Assembly: GCA_002419585.1 (NCBI GenBank)
Contig: DIGJ01000024.1
Location: forward strand, 89,132 to 153,131
DNA length: 64,000 nucleotides
Direction of reading: 5' to 3'
Origin: Lachnoclostridium sp. UBA5725
Lineage (GTDB): Bacteria; Bacillota; Clostridia; Lachnospirales; Lachnospiraceae
Shown: piece by piece, positions 26,819 through 36,600 of the stretch
Position numbering within the stretch: the stretch's first letter is position 1
Layout of the letters: each line of letters opens with the position of its first letter
Position numbers and translations under genes: made by a program
Notes under the pieces: generated by a model
The model's database searches: none
What the model was told of the DNA's origin: nothing
Seen by the model: the letters and a program-made list of their open reading frames with translations, nothing else

Positions 26819-28753
26819 CTACTTTGTTATTTTATCTTCTTTATTTGCAACCGTCCCATACTCGATTTTCCAATTCGAACGATTAGGAGCTACTCCTTTT
26901 TTCCCAAAACTGGTAGCAAACTCTTTGATCAGGCATCTGACACCTTCACTCCCTAAATCTTGTCTCTGAGACCATATCGTGTCTTTCAGTCCATATTTTT
27001 TAAATGCACCATTTCCCAAAAGATCATTGTCAATTGCAAGATTGTAGGTTTGGATTAACGAAAAAGGCTTTCCATTTTGTAATCCATTGATTTTCACTCT
27101 ATCGCCTGCCACTTTGGATAAATCATAAGAAAAATCAATCCCGTAAAATACCGGATAATTGCAGTTATTCCCTTTTGTTGAAAACACAATCTTTCCATTT
27201 GAAATTCCATACGTAAGTTGCTTTGAAGCCACGTATTCTAGACATTTTTTAAGCTGTGCTCCAGTTAGCGGAAGGATGCACAAGTTATTATCCCTTGGAT
27301 ATAATTTGTAAATATCCTTCATTGAAAGATCCCCCCCCTTCACGCTATAATTCCCCCAGGTGGCAACGCTTGAACAAGATAGGTCTACATCCAATGTATA
27401 TTTGTTTCCATATGTTTTTTGCAACGTTTTCAGTGTAACAGCAGCCGTCGGTGCATATTTTTTTTTCATATATTTTGTACCCATCACCAACTGTGCACGG
27501 TTGATGAAATCCATCGTGTCTGTCTGCCGCAAATAGAAATTCGTATTGCCATCCCATCCTTTACCACTTATTTTTCCGGATGCCTCGCCCAAATAGTTGG
27601 TGGCTTCGGTGGCATAAGGCTTTATTAATTCTTTTAATACTAGGTCATCTTTGTACTTACGCAAATCAACATCGGTCTGTTCTCCTGGAATACTTATTTC
27701 AAATGATCCATCTTTCTTAGCAGTCGCTACGATCTGCGTTTTGGTCAACTGATTACTTCCGGCATTTACAACCAAAACCGAATTTCCTTTCTTATCAGCA
27801 CAGATGTCGCTACTCGTACAACTCAAAGCATCGTAACTGGTAATCATCATATCAATACCAGAGGTATTTTTAACGACACGTGATGCTTGTCCTGACTCGC
27901 TACCTTGACCAGAATGATAAGATACAATTATAAAATCGCATCCGTCTTGTTGCATCTGTGTCACATACCCTTGCACCTTCGCTGCTTTATCTTTGGGAGT
28001 ATTCTTACTTTGCGCAAAACTAAGATTTGAATCATTGTCCGCTACGTTCCAGCGTATATAATCGGTATTTTCCATACCCAAAATGCCAACTTTAAGCGTT
28101 TTATCTCCAACCTTTATCTCTTTGCTCGCCCATGCTTTGTAAACAAGCTCTCCCTCTTTGTGTATCCCTTGCGTTTTCTTATAAACAAGGTTTGCAGATA
28201 TTACCGGGACACTAGGTTCTTTTGTTCCATCACCATCTACATCGACTTTTTTGCTTTGTAGATATGTATACACCTTTTGCATGGTATTATATGGATAACT
28301 CCATTCCTGATTACTCAGAGAATATGCATCATATCCTATGTATTTTAGGCAAATCGCCATTGGTATTTTTCCGTTAAATTTCTTGGTTGCTGATGTAATT
28401 GGATAGGAAGATACCACAGTTCCCGAAAAAGTAACGCCGCTATTAATCAATACAATATTCCCATTATAGCTTTCTCGTAATGCTTTTACCGCAGAAGATA
28501 TTCGAAGCACGCTGTTGCTTACCGTTTCGCCGTTTATAAGGTTGGCGTCCCAACAATTCCCATGCATGTTTGCAGTTGACAGAATTGCAAACGTGGTGCT
28601 TTGGGTTGTGGAATTGCTTTGGGTTACAGAACTGCTTTTTGCTGCTTTTGAGTTTACTGTATTCTCACAAATTGAGGTGGTCATAATTGCTGCCATCGCA
28701 CAAAGTGTTATCCTTCGCATTATTTGCTTTCTAATTTTCTTACATACGTTCAT
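26819..28753 (-). CDS. Secreted 5'-nucleotidase/CpdB-like pseudoenzyme
   Basis: 644 aa. An N-terminal signal-type segment (residues about 12-38) is followed by a calcineurin-like phosphoesterase domain and a 5'-nucleotidase C-terminal domain. It aligns along its whole length with the first catalytic module of the 1821-aa protein at 33674-39139. The metal-ligand motifs are altered: TTDLHG became TANMHG (N62), NGDTFQG became SGVTFSG (V107), GNHEF became SNQEW (Q149), and TGHDHSD became TSYDALS. Only SYHSG and scattered residues remain. Catalysis by the usual two-metal mechanism is therefore unlikely. It also lacks the C-terminal Lys-rich repeats of its paralogue. GGGAGGCAATAAG precedes the ATG. 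It may bind nucleotides or a partner (inference). Confidence 0.85.
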   Translation of the reverse strand: MNVCKKIRKQIMRRITLCAMAAIMTTSICENTVNSKAAKSSSVTQSNSTTQSTTFAILSTANMHGNCWDANLINGETVSNSVLRISSAVKALRESYNGNIVLINSGVTFSGTVVSSYPITSATKKFNGKIPMAICLKYIGYDAYSLSNQEWSYPYNTMQKVYTYLQSKKVDVDGDGTKEPSVPVISANLVYKKTQGIHKEGELVYKAWASKEIKVGDKTLKVGILGMENTDYIRWNVADNDSNLSFAQSKNTPKDKAAKVQGYVTQMQQDGCDFIIVSYHSGQGSESGQASRVVKNTSGIDMMITSYDALSCTSSDICADKKGNSVLVVNAGSNQLTKTQIVATAKKDGSFEISIPGEQTDVDLRKYKDDLVLKELIKPYATEATNYLGEASGKISGKGWDGNTNFYLRQTDTMDFINRAQLVMGTKYMKKKYAPTAAVTLKTLQKTYGNKYTLDVDLSCSSVATWGNYSVKGGDLSMKDIYKLYPRDNNLCILPLTGAQLKKCLEYVASKQLTYGISNGKIVFSTKGNNCNYPVFYGIDFSYDLSKVAGDRVKINGLQNGKPFSLIQTYNLAIDNDLLGNGAFKKYGLKDTIWSQRQDLGSEGVRCLIKEFATSFGKKGVAPNRSNWKIEYGTVANKEDKITK

Positions 28754-29079
28754 CTTATTGCCTCCCTATTTAATAGCAACAATAATTATAGCATGTTGTA
28801 CAACTTATAAAAGTAATAATCGAACATACTTGGCATTTATTAACATACCATTTCCTACAATAATATGCTATATTGTCAATAATATATAATTATTTGACAC
28901 CATTTTTGTGTAAATTACATTTTTTTACATTTAGCAATTAAATAGTTACCCTCTTATATCTATCTTAAAAATGTACTACAACAACGTATAAAAGTAAGCA
29001 GACTTTTTCATTACAATTGTATACAATATAATTTTACATGAAAATATTAGTGTATTGTCTTCTAACGGGGTGATAACTT
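28754..29079. other. Divergent intergenic region
   Basis: 326 very AT-rich bases between the divergent pseudoenzyme and diguanylate cyclase genes. It contains an ATTACA-N4-TTTACA direct repeat (28914-28929) and a probable plus-strand promoter at 29004-29032. No gene was seen. Confidence 0.55.
29004..29032 (+). promoter_or_regulatory. Possible promoter of the diguanylate cyclase gene
   Basis: A consensus TATAAT (29027-29032) with a weak -35 (TTTTTC) 17 bases upstream, about 50 bases before the start codon. Confidence 0.4.
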
Positions 29080-29835
29080 ATGATAGACTATTATAAACTG
29101 CTGATTTTCTTATTAGTCTTACTCTTATGCATTTACATGATTCGATTATCTATTTTTGCAAAGAAAAACTGGGATTTTACGAAGGGTACTTTCCATTTGG
29201 TATTTATCGGATTAGCATTCTTGTCGGTTGCAACCTTTCTTGATTCCTTCAACTCCATAGCACACCTACATCATGTTTACGCATCAAAAAGAGACTGCTT
29301 TACGATTGGAGGCATCTTTTTTATTATTGGACTGATTCGATGGATGGCTGCCACAAAGCAATTTATTGAAACGATTCAATCTCTTTCGATGAAAGATCCG
29401 ATGTTGAATATTTATAATCGTCGTGGATTTTTTCAGATATTTGATCAGGTTTGTAAAAAACCGGTTTCCTTTTCTGTCCTTGTTTGCGATCTAAATCAAC
29501 TAAAACACATCAATGACACCAACGGCCATGCAAAAGGTGATCGTTACATAATGAAAGCCTCTCAGATACTTGAGGAGACCTTCGGCTCAAATGGTTATGT
29601 TGCCCGCCTTGGTGGCGATGAGTTTATCATTCTTTATATGAGCAGTGATACCGCGCAACTGGATGCATGCATCACTAGTGCAAAACAAAGCATCTCACAG
29701 ATTTTTTCGGATGCAAATACAGGAATCGGCATTGGTGTGTCTTTCTATCCGACAGAAGGGAAGAACCTGGACGCTCTGCTAAAACTGGCTGATTCCAGGA
29801 TGTATGAGGATAAGCTACTTCAAAAGGAAGCATAA
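29080..29835 (+). CDS. Membrane diguanylate cyclase (GGDEF)
   Basis: 251 aa. Three hydrophobic segments (about 4-24, 38-58, 75-92) form a small membrane sensor, followed by a GGDEF domain (DPMLNIYNRRGFF, about 105; ARLGGDEFIIL, about 180; GIGIGVSFYP, about 225). The active-site GGDEF is intact and no RxxD inhibitory site precedes it. It makes cyclic di-GMP. GGGGTGATAACTT precedes the ATG. It lies next to a chemoreceptor gene on the opposite strand. Confidence 0.9.
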   Translation: MIDYYKLLIFLLVLLLCIYMIRLSIFAKKNWDFTKGTFHLVFIGLAFLSVATFLDSFNSIAHLHHVYASKRDCFTIGGIFFIIGLIRWMAATKQFIETIQSLSMKDPMLNIYNRRGFFQIFDQVCKKPVSFSVLVCDLNQLKHINDTNGHAKGDRYIMKASQILEETFGSNGYVARLGGDEFIILYMSSDTAQLDACITSAKQSISQIFSDANTGIGIGVSFYPTEGKNLDALLKLADSRMYEDKLLQKEA

Positions 29836-29895
29836 TATTATGGAGACGGCGGATGCTAGCCTCCAGAAAAAAAGTAAAATTTCATCGCATGATAA

Positions 29896-29941
29896 AAGGT
29901 AGCTGTAAAAATAGTCCAAAGACCATCTTTACAGCTACCTT
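29896..29941. terminator. Bidirectional terminator
   Basis: AAGGTAGCTGTAAA / TTTACAGCTACCTT, a 14-bp perfect stem between the convergent diguanylate cyclase and chemoreceptor genes. Confidence 0.85.
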
Positions 29942-29954
29942 ATCTATTTTAATA

Positions 29955-32042
29955 TTACATCTTAAATACCGAAATTGCTTCTTTTAGCAGTTTAGCACTT
30001 TCTTTTGTTGTAGTAACCTTTTCCGTGATTCCACTTGACAATATATTTGCATCCGATACTCTTCCAGCGATTTCGGTAGTCCCAATCGCACTTTCGTTTG
30101 CAGCTTGAGCAACCCCATCAATTCCCTCTAGAATATTTTCAATGGATGCAAGTAACTCCTCTGAAGTTGAACTAAACTCTGATACCAAATCATCCACAAA
30201 TTTTGCATCCTGGTTATATAGCTCAGCTACATCGGACATACTCTTATAATCATTATTTACATCGGTTGAAACAAAGGAAAGTAAATTGTTTGAGTGTTCC
30301 GATAGATTCGCAACTGTTGACGTTACTCTTTCCGTTACTTCTTGAATTCGCATAACTGCTGTTTTCGATTGCTCTGCTAGCTTACGTATCTCTTCTGCAA
30401 CAACAGAAAATCCTCTTCCTGCTTCACCTGCTCTAGCAGCTTCAATGGCAGCATTTAATGCAAGTAGATTTGTCTGTTCTGTTATCTCCATAATAGAATC
30501 TGTCAATACATTAATCTGCTCTACAACTTTTGAATTCTCAATTGCTTTTTCCAATTGACCTTTTGTTTCTTCTAATAAAGTCATAGCTCTACGTTGAGAT
30601 CCACTTACTTTTTCTTTTGTTTTCATTGCACGTTGGCTTATTTCATTGGCTGCCATTGCACCTTTTTGAGAATTCTTCGCAATCGATTGCACTGCTTTCT
30701 CAATTTGTTGCGTTGTTTCAGCCATCTGTTGAGAAGTTGCAGCACTTTCTTCTGTACTTGCAGCTAGTTCCTCCGTAGTTGCTGAAACACTTTCTAAGTT
30801 CTCATTTAACGAAGACATATTCGTTACTACATTATCTACTTCCGTCTCTATTCTCAAGGATTCCTTTGTAATACTTGATACTAAACGTTTCAATGAATCC
30901 TTCATATCATTTATTCCATTTGCAATCGTTCCAACTTCGTCTTTTCTAGAAATAAATTTAGCATCTACGTCAATTGTAAAATCACCCTTTGCTATCTGAC
31001 TTAAATATTCGGAGGATTTCTTAATTGGCTTAGCAATTCTGTTTGCTGATATAGCTGATAAAATAGCTGCTATAATGACAACCCCAAAACATAGGAGGAT
31101 ACTAAAGTACTGCGCATATGTAATAAAATTCATGGCATCTGCTTCATCTTCCACCGTAATTACTGCCCATTTATCGGATACTCCCGGAAGAGAAATGCTT
31201 GTATAAGCACTAACTACTTCAATTCCTTCATTATCCTTATATGTTGCAGTTCCAGTTTCTCCATTTAAAGCCTTTTGAGCGATTTCTTTTTGTTTGTCCG
31301 GAACTTTTATGTCTACTTCTTCTGTCAATTGATTGCCATCGGCATCCATCATAATGTTACCTTTGTCATCTTTTTTTAACACTACTTTTTTTAGCGTTTT
31401 ATAGTTATACAATTCAGAAACCTGTACACTATCTGGATGAGCAATCACAACACCTTCTCCATCTATAATAAATGCATATTTGCTTCCTTTACTGTTTTTA
31501 TCCACTATCTCTTGAAGTACATTTAGCTTAATATCTGCACCCATAACACCTACAAATGTGCCATTGTTATCATTTATTGGCATTGCGATTGTTGTTACCG
31601 GCATATTTCCAGATAAAGAATAATAGGATTTGCTAACGAATGATTCTCGTTCCTCTACAACCTTAGTAAACCACCAACGGCTTGATCTGTCACCTAATTC
31701 ACCACTCGTTCTTGCCGTCTGCATTCCATCTGTACCTTGAATATAGAGAAGATCAAAGTATGAATTTTTATCTATAACATCTTTTATGACCTTAGACTGT
31801 GCTTCTGGAACAAACCCTTTTACGTCATTATTAAATGTGATCTGTTCTGTGATAGAAAAACCTCTTTGAATAAATGATGTAACTTGATCTGCCAATGTTG
31901 TTGCTAATGCTTTATTTTCTTCGGCTAGTTCTTTTTGGTAACTACTCTTCATGTAAAAATTCGTTGCGAAATTCGAAATTAAAAATGGCAGAATAACAAG
32001 TGCTAATGTTGATATTACTAATTTCTGTTTAATTGATTTCAT
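29955..32042 (-). CDS. Methyl-accepting chemotaxis protein with dCache domain
   Basis: 695 aa. TM1 (about 8-30) and TM2 (about 310-332) flank a double Cache sensor. HAMP follows (about 335-390), then the cytoplasmic signalling domain with the hairpin tip (EQTNLLALNAAIEAARAGE). The Cache region has RSSRWWF, SYYSLSG and GVMGADIKL, which partly match the R-x-W...Y...D pattern reported for amino-acid-binding dCache domains, but the first Tyr is missing, so the ligand is uncertain. A short hairpin (GGCCT/AGGCC, 32070-32081) sits in the leader. It indicates a chemotactic, presumably motile, cell. Confidence 0.95.
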   Translation of the reverse strand: MKSIKQKLVISTLALVILPFLISNFATNFYMKSSYQKELAEENKALATTLADQVTSFIQRGFSITEQITFNNDVKGFVPEAQSKVIKDVIDKNSYFDLLYIQGTDGMQTARTSGELGDRSSRWWFTKVVEERESFVSKSYYSLSGNMPVTTIAMPINDNNGTFVGVMGADIKLNVLQEIVDKNSKGSKYAFIIDGEGVVIAHPDSVQVSELYNYKTLKKVVLKKDDKGNIMMDADGNQLTEEVDIKVPDKQKEIAQKALNGETGTATYKDNEGIEVVSAYTSISLPGVSDKWAVITVEDEADAMNFITYAQYFSILLCFGVVIIAAILSAISANRIAKPIKKSSEYLSQIAKGDFTIDVDAKFISRKDEVGTIANGINDMKDSLKRLVSSITKESLRIETEVDNVVTNMSSLNENLESVSATTEELAASTEESAATSQQMAETTQQIEKAVQSIAKNSQKGAMAANEISQRAMKTKEKVSGSQRRAMTLLEETKGQLEKAIENSKVVEQINVLTDSIMEITEQTNLLALNAAIEAARAGEAGRGFSVVAEEIRKLAEQSKTAVMRIQEVTERVTSTVANLSEHSNNLLSFVSTDVNNDYKSMSDVAELYNQDAKFVDDLVSEFSSTSEELLASIENILEGIDGVAQAANESAIGTTEIAGRVSDANILSSGITEKVTTTKESAKLLKEAISVFKM

Positions 32043-32101
32043 ATATACTCCCTTTCAAAAACAATAAAACAGGCCTAGAGGCCCATAAAACCAAATAATA
32101 T

Positions 32102-32128
32102 CTTATATCAACAAGAAAACTTTGTCAA
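32102..32128 (-). promoter_or_regulatory. Probable promoter of the chemoreceptor gene
   Basis: Perfect TTGACA (32128-32123), then TATAAG after a short 15-base spacer (or TAAGAT after 17). The flagellar sigma-28 pattern was looked for and not found with proper spacing. Confidence 0.4.
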
Positions 32129-32258
32129 TTAAATTTGTCGAAGGTTTTTATTTATTTGCAAAATTATACACAATTCAAATATATTTCGATTTGCTTTTTG
32201 TAACACTATTCCAGTTTCAACTCTTGTTGCGGAACTCATCAAATTGTTTGATAATAAA

Positions 32259-32290
32259 AAACCACCCCACAGTCTCCCATGGAATGGTTT
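32259..32290 (-). terminator. Terminator of the rpsF-ssb-rpsR operon
   Basis: In the minus-strand RNA, AAACCAUUCCA pairs with UGGGGUGGUUU (11 pairs, two of them G-U) around a ten-base loop, followed by UUUUAUUAU. Confidence 0.75.
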
Positions 32291-32372
32291 CAATTTTATT
32301 TCCTATCACAAAGTGTGTACAAGTCGTGTAAACCACACCTCATACCCTCTAGAACCCTAGTAAAATAAGGGA

Positions 32373-32651
32373 TTAATCCAATGTGTAAGGCATTAAAGCG
32401 ATATGTCTTGCTCTCTTAATTGCAACTGTAAGAGCTCTCTGATGTTTTGCACAGTTTCCTGTGATTCTTCTAGGAAGAATTTTACCTCTTTCAGATACAT
32501 ATCTTTTTAATTTATTTACGTCTTTATAATCGATTGTGTTATGTTCTTTATCAGCACAAAATACGCAAACTTTTTTTCTTCTACGCATTCCGCCTCTTCT
32601 CTTCATTGGAGAATCAGCTCTGTCGCCTCTATCACTCTTATTATATGGCAT
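32373..32651 (-). CDS. rpsR: 30S ribosomal protein S18
   Basis: 92 aa. It keeps the zinc-type cysteines (CVFCADKEH and NCAKHQR) and the conserved YKDVNKLKRYVSERGKILPRR core. The start is the ATG preceded by AAGGAGGTCATGATT; a frame with 13 more residues would include the ribosome site and is rejected. It is the last gene of rpsF-ssb-rpsR. Confidence 0.98.
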   Translation of the reverse strand: MPYNKSDRGDRADSPMKRRGGMRRRKKVCVFCADKEHNTIDYKDVNKLKRYVSERGKILPRRITGNCAKHQRALTVAIKRARHIALMPYTLD

Positions 32652-32705
32652 AATCATGACCTCCTTATCCGCTGCTTCGCAGCATGTCATTTTTTAATAT
32701 AAAAC

Positions 32706-33149
32706 CTAGTTAAATGGTAACTCTTCATCAATTCCGTCCGGAATATTCATAAAGCCATCTCCAACTGCGTGGCTAGGTGAAGGTGCGCTTGGCTGAAAGC
32801 CTCCTGCATTGTTGTCTGCACCTGCGTTTTTGCTTTCTGCAAACTCTACTTCATCCATAACAACATCTGTTGTGTAAACTTTGACTCCGTCTTTGTTGGT
32901 ATAGCTTCCGGTCTGGATTCTTCCACAACCAGTAATGCGAGTACCTTGGTGTAAATATCGTTCTACAAACTCTGCTGTTTTTCCAAACGATACACAGCTG
33001 ATAAAATCAGCGGTTTGTTCGTCCCCCTGGCGTTTAAATCTACGATCAACTGCTAACGTATAGCGAGCAACTGCAGATGAATTTTCACCTTGAGAATATC
33101 TAACTTCAGGGTCTCTTGTTAAACGACCCATTAATATTACTTTATTCAT
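32706..33149 (-). CDS. ssb: Single-stranded DNA-binding protein
   Basis: 147 aa. The N-terminal OB fold (MNKVILMGRLTRDPEVRYS ... FISCVSFGKTAEFVERYLHQG) is followed by a flexible Asn/Ala/Pro-rich tail and the acidic tip EELPFN, which recruits replication and repair partners. Located between rpsF and rpsR, as in most Firmicutes. Confidence 0.98.
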   Translation of the reverse strand: MNKVILMGRLTRDPEVRYSQGENSSAVARYTLAVDRRFKRQGDEQTADFISCVSFGKTAEFVERYLHQGTRITGCGRIQTGSYTNKDGVKVYTTDVVMDEVEFAESKNAGADNNAGGFQPSAPSPSHAVGDGFMNIPDGIDEELPFN

Positions 33150-33173
33150 GAGGAAATACCTCCTTCTCTATGC

Positions 33174-33461
33174 TTATGCGTCTACGCGAATGCATAAATA
33201 TCTGAGTACATTATCCATAATACGAACTCTTTGCTCAAGTTCGCCTGGTGTTGTAGAATCAGACTCGAAGTTAATAATGTAATAGTAGCCATCTTTCATC
33301 TTTTGAATTTCATAAGCCAATCTCTTTTTGCCCCAATCATCAATAGTACCGATTGTGCCACCGAATCTCTCGATGTAACCTTTGACTTTTTCTAAAGTTG
33401 CTACTCTATCATCGTCTTCGACTTTTGCATTTACAACTAATATAAATTCATACTTATTCAT
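33174..33461 (-). CDS. rpsF: 30S ribosomal protein S6
   Basis: 95 aa (MNKYEFILVVNAKVEDD ... GGTIGTIDDWGKKRLAYEI). It pairs with S18 in the 30S platform. The ATG at 33461 is used because AAAGGAGG lies at proper distance; an upstream GTG overlaps that site. A small hairpin (CTCTAT / ATAGAG) lies in the leader and could be part of an S6:S18-type regulatory RNA, but the conserved loop was not recognised. Confidence 0.97.
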   Translation of the reverse strand: MNKYEFILVVNAKVEDDDRVATLEKVKGYIERFGGTIGTIDDWGKKRLAYEIQKMKDGYYYIINFESDSTTPGELEQRVRIMDNVLRYLCIRVDA

Positions 33462-33545
33462 AGTTGTTTGCACCTCCTTTTGGTCTCTGGCTCTCTATTA
33501 TCAGTATAGAGAACAAGGAAAATTTTAAACGTCTCACAGTGTAAA

Positions 33546-33574
33546 AGTATAGCATAGTTTTTTAGGCAATGCAA
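33546..33574 (-). promoter_or_regulatory. Promoter of rpsF-ssb-rpsR
   Basis: TTGCAT (33574-33569), 17-base spacer, TATACT (33551-33546) on the minus strand, about 85 bases before the rpsF start. Confidence 0.7.
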
Positions 33575-33604
33575 GTACAATTTTCCAATAAAAGTAATGT
33601 GTAA

Positions 33605-33645
33605 AAACAATGGGGTACAATTCTAAGAATCGCACCCCATTGTTT
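33605..33645 (-). terminator. Terminator of the double nucleotidase gene
   Basis: AAACAATGGGGT / ACCCCATTGTTT arms with an inner ATTC/GAAT extension, about 30 bases after the stop codon. Confidence 0.85.
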
Positions 33646-33673
33646 CATAAATATTTTGTATGGTTTTTATTCG

Positions 33674-36600
33674 TTATTTTGTTTTCGTTACAATACCATT
33701 TTTATCGCAATAGTATTGTTTACCATTTATTGTTACCCATTTTGATGTAATCAATTTACCAGATTTGTTGGCAATATATTTTTCGCCATCTAGTTTAAAG
33801 ATCTTATCCGTTATAATTTTACCGGTACTCTTGGTAGCATAATATTTGCTTCCTTCTACACTAACAATCTTACCCGTAGCAAGTGCTCCGGACTTCGTTG
33901 CAAAGTATTTGTTTCCATCCAGTTTTAGAAGTTTATCCGTCACGATTTTTCCTGTGCTCTTGGTTGTATAGAATCTATCACCATTTACTTCTACAATAGC
34001 TCCAGTGATTACAGCTCCGGTATCACTTGTGATATATTTCTTACCATCCTTGGTTGCAACAACAGAAGAAACATATTTTGAGCCAGCCTCGTCAAGGATG
34101 AATCTATCATCTTCTGATTTTACAATCGCATTGGTAACTTTTTTACCATCCGCTGAATAGAAGAGACCATCTTTGTTTTCCTTAACAGATACTGTACCAG
34201 AAACAATTTCTGTTTTAACAGTTTTTGCTTTATCAACTACCACCACATCTCTTTTTTCTGGTTTTGTTGGAGTTTCTGGTTTCGTTGGTGTTGTTGGCTT
34301 TGTTGGTGTTACTGCACCAGGTCCATAATATGGAACAGTTGGACATTCTCCATTTACAAGTGTTGCTTGCGTTGTAACATGTAGTTTTCCTTTGTTTTTA
34401 GCAGATTCTGCTTTTAAGGCTGCAATATAAGATACATTATCGACTGCTACTTCTTTATTTGTAGCTGCCTCAATCGATGTTTTTCCTTCAAATGGTGAAC
34501 CAATATAAGTAGAAATATATTCGTTGGTACAAACTTTAATCTTTGTATCTTTATCTACTTGATATTGTCCATTATAGTAAATTAAAGTATCATCAATTAA
34601 AACTGCCGTTATCTTATCTCCTGTATAATAGGCCGTTGCACCACCCATACGTAAGTCTAACGCTTTTTTTCCTTTTGCACTAATCGCATAATTTAATAAT
34701 TTTACCAACTCCTCATAAGTAAATTCGAAGGTTGGTAGTTTATTATCAAATGGTGCCATCGTATAGACATCACCGGCTGTTAAATTACGAGAAGCTACAC
34801 CGTTCTCTAATAGGAATTCCGTTCTGAGTCCTCCCGCATTGGTAAAGGATACTTTTGCACCAGTCGCTGCATTCATATACTCCGCCATCCATGTACCTGC
34901 TACAGATGACATTTCATTTTTACCAATCGCTGTTTTTGTGACATTTGCAGAAATCGTTCCAAGTACTTCATTCATAATAGGTGCGACTTGCGCCGTAGCT
35001 GCTTTACTGATTGTAATAATATTTTTATCCAAATGAGTAGCGTTTGCAGCGGTATCATATAAAGTAGCTTTTGTAGCGCTTACATATACTGCCTTATTAC
35101 TTGAATTTTCAACGCTTACCTTTTTATTTGAATCAATTGTAATTTCTGAATAAGCATATGTTTTTGCCTGATTTTGTGGCTGCATATATGCAATACCATT
35201 GGAAGCAACACCATTAAGACTTGCATGTGTATGTCCACCAACAACAAGATCGAATACGCAATCAGATGCAAGACTTTCAGCAACTGCTTTTGCTTGTGCA
35301 TGAACCAGAAGAATCGAAACATCTACCGTTCCATCCTGTTCCATTTTCTTTGCTTGTGCCTGAATATTAGCCAATTCACTCACAGCTATTTTGTATGGTG
35401 CAATTCTTGCAGTCATAATATCTTTTGAATAATCGTCTGCATAACCAAAGACCGCTACTTTGTATGACTTTGTATCCCCTTTTTCATTAACGCCCTTTTT
35501 ATCTAGAATTACATAGTCTTTTGTAAAATCGACTCTTTTATTTGTATCTTTGTAATAGATATTGCCGCAAAGTACTGGTATTGTGCTGTCTCCTTTGATT
35601 GTTCCATTTGCTAAGTTGTAGCTTCCCATGGTTCCATCGGAATCAAGTAAAGTTGTTACTCCCCAGTCGAATTCATGATTTCCAAGCGCTACTGCATCAT
35701 ATTTCATTGCATCATATGCTGCTGTCATCGCTTTTCCTTCTTGCAAGTTAGATACTGGATTTCCCTGATAAATATCTCCACCATCTAACAAAAGAACATC
35801 TCCTTCATTGGCATCTCTCATTTTATTTACTGCATCTGAAATATATGCCATTCTATATTGATAGGTGCTTTCTACTCCAGATGATGTATCTAGTATAAAT
35901 CCATGAACATCACTTGTTTCAAAAACAGGAATTTTGTAAGAAGCATTATCATCCGGCTTTACAACAGGTGCTGAGTAAACACTATAATCAAAGCTAGATC
36001 CAATTCTAAACTGTGTGGTTTCATATCCAGAAGCAACACCAACTACACTTGCACTCTTTGTAGTATCTGCTGCAAGAGCAGCTGTTACACTCGCTGGGAT
36101 ATCGGCACCTTTATAAATAGAAGAAGTTCCCGTTGCGTCGGTAAAAGTTGTATTTCCTGCTCCATTGTAGGTTCCTAATTTCACTGCATTAATACGAACA
36201 TAATGATTAATATAATCTTTGATTTGTGAAATATTGATTGTTTCTGGTTGGAATGCCACTTCTGTTTTTACTCTTGTAATACTTCCAGCGGTTGCTGTTA
36301 AACTAATTTGTGGAAGAATTATGGTTTTTCCGTAATTTGTACGTTTACCAGTTACTTTCACTACATCGCCAACATGCAATTTTTGTGCTTCTGTTAGCTT
36401 AGATTGATCTCTTGTGTCATATATCTGAATCGCAACCACTTTGCCATCGATAACATCTTCAAGGATTGCATTTACACTATATTTTCCATTTAATTCACTT
36501 GCAGCATTGTTATATCCACCATAAACATATACCACCTGACCCATAGTTGTAGTATCAGCATTAACAGCTGCTGCTAAAGTTTCATTTATATTAGATACTC

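Larger units (their letters stand above)
32043..32372. other. Intergenic region between the chemoreceptor and rpsR
   Basis: 330 bases without a supported gene. It holds the chemoreceptor promoter and leader hairpin and the terminator of the rpsF-ssb-rpsR operon. Confidence 0.6.

Noticed and set aside
28754..29079. Cyclic di-GMP riboswitch before the diguanylate cyclase or chemoreceptor
   Set aside because: The conserved core of the known classes (for example GGACGCAAAGC-like) was not seen on either strand in these spacers.
32090..32130. Flagellar sigma-28 promoter for the chemoreceptor
   Set aside because: CAAAGTTT and GATAT are present but the spacing is far too short; a TTGACA housekeeping element fits better.
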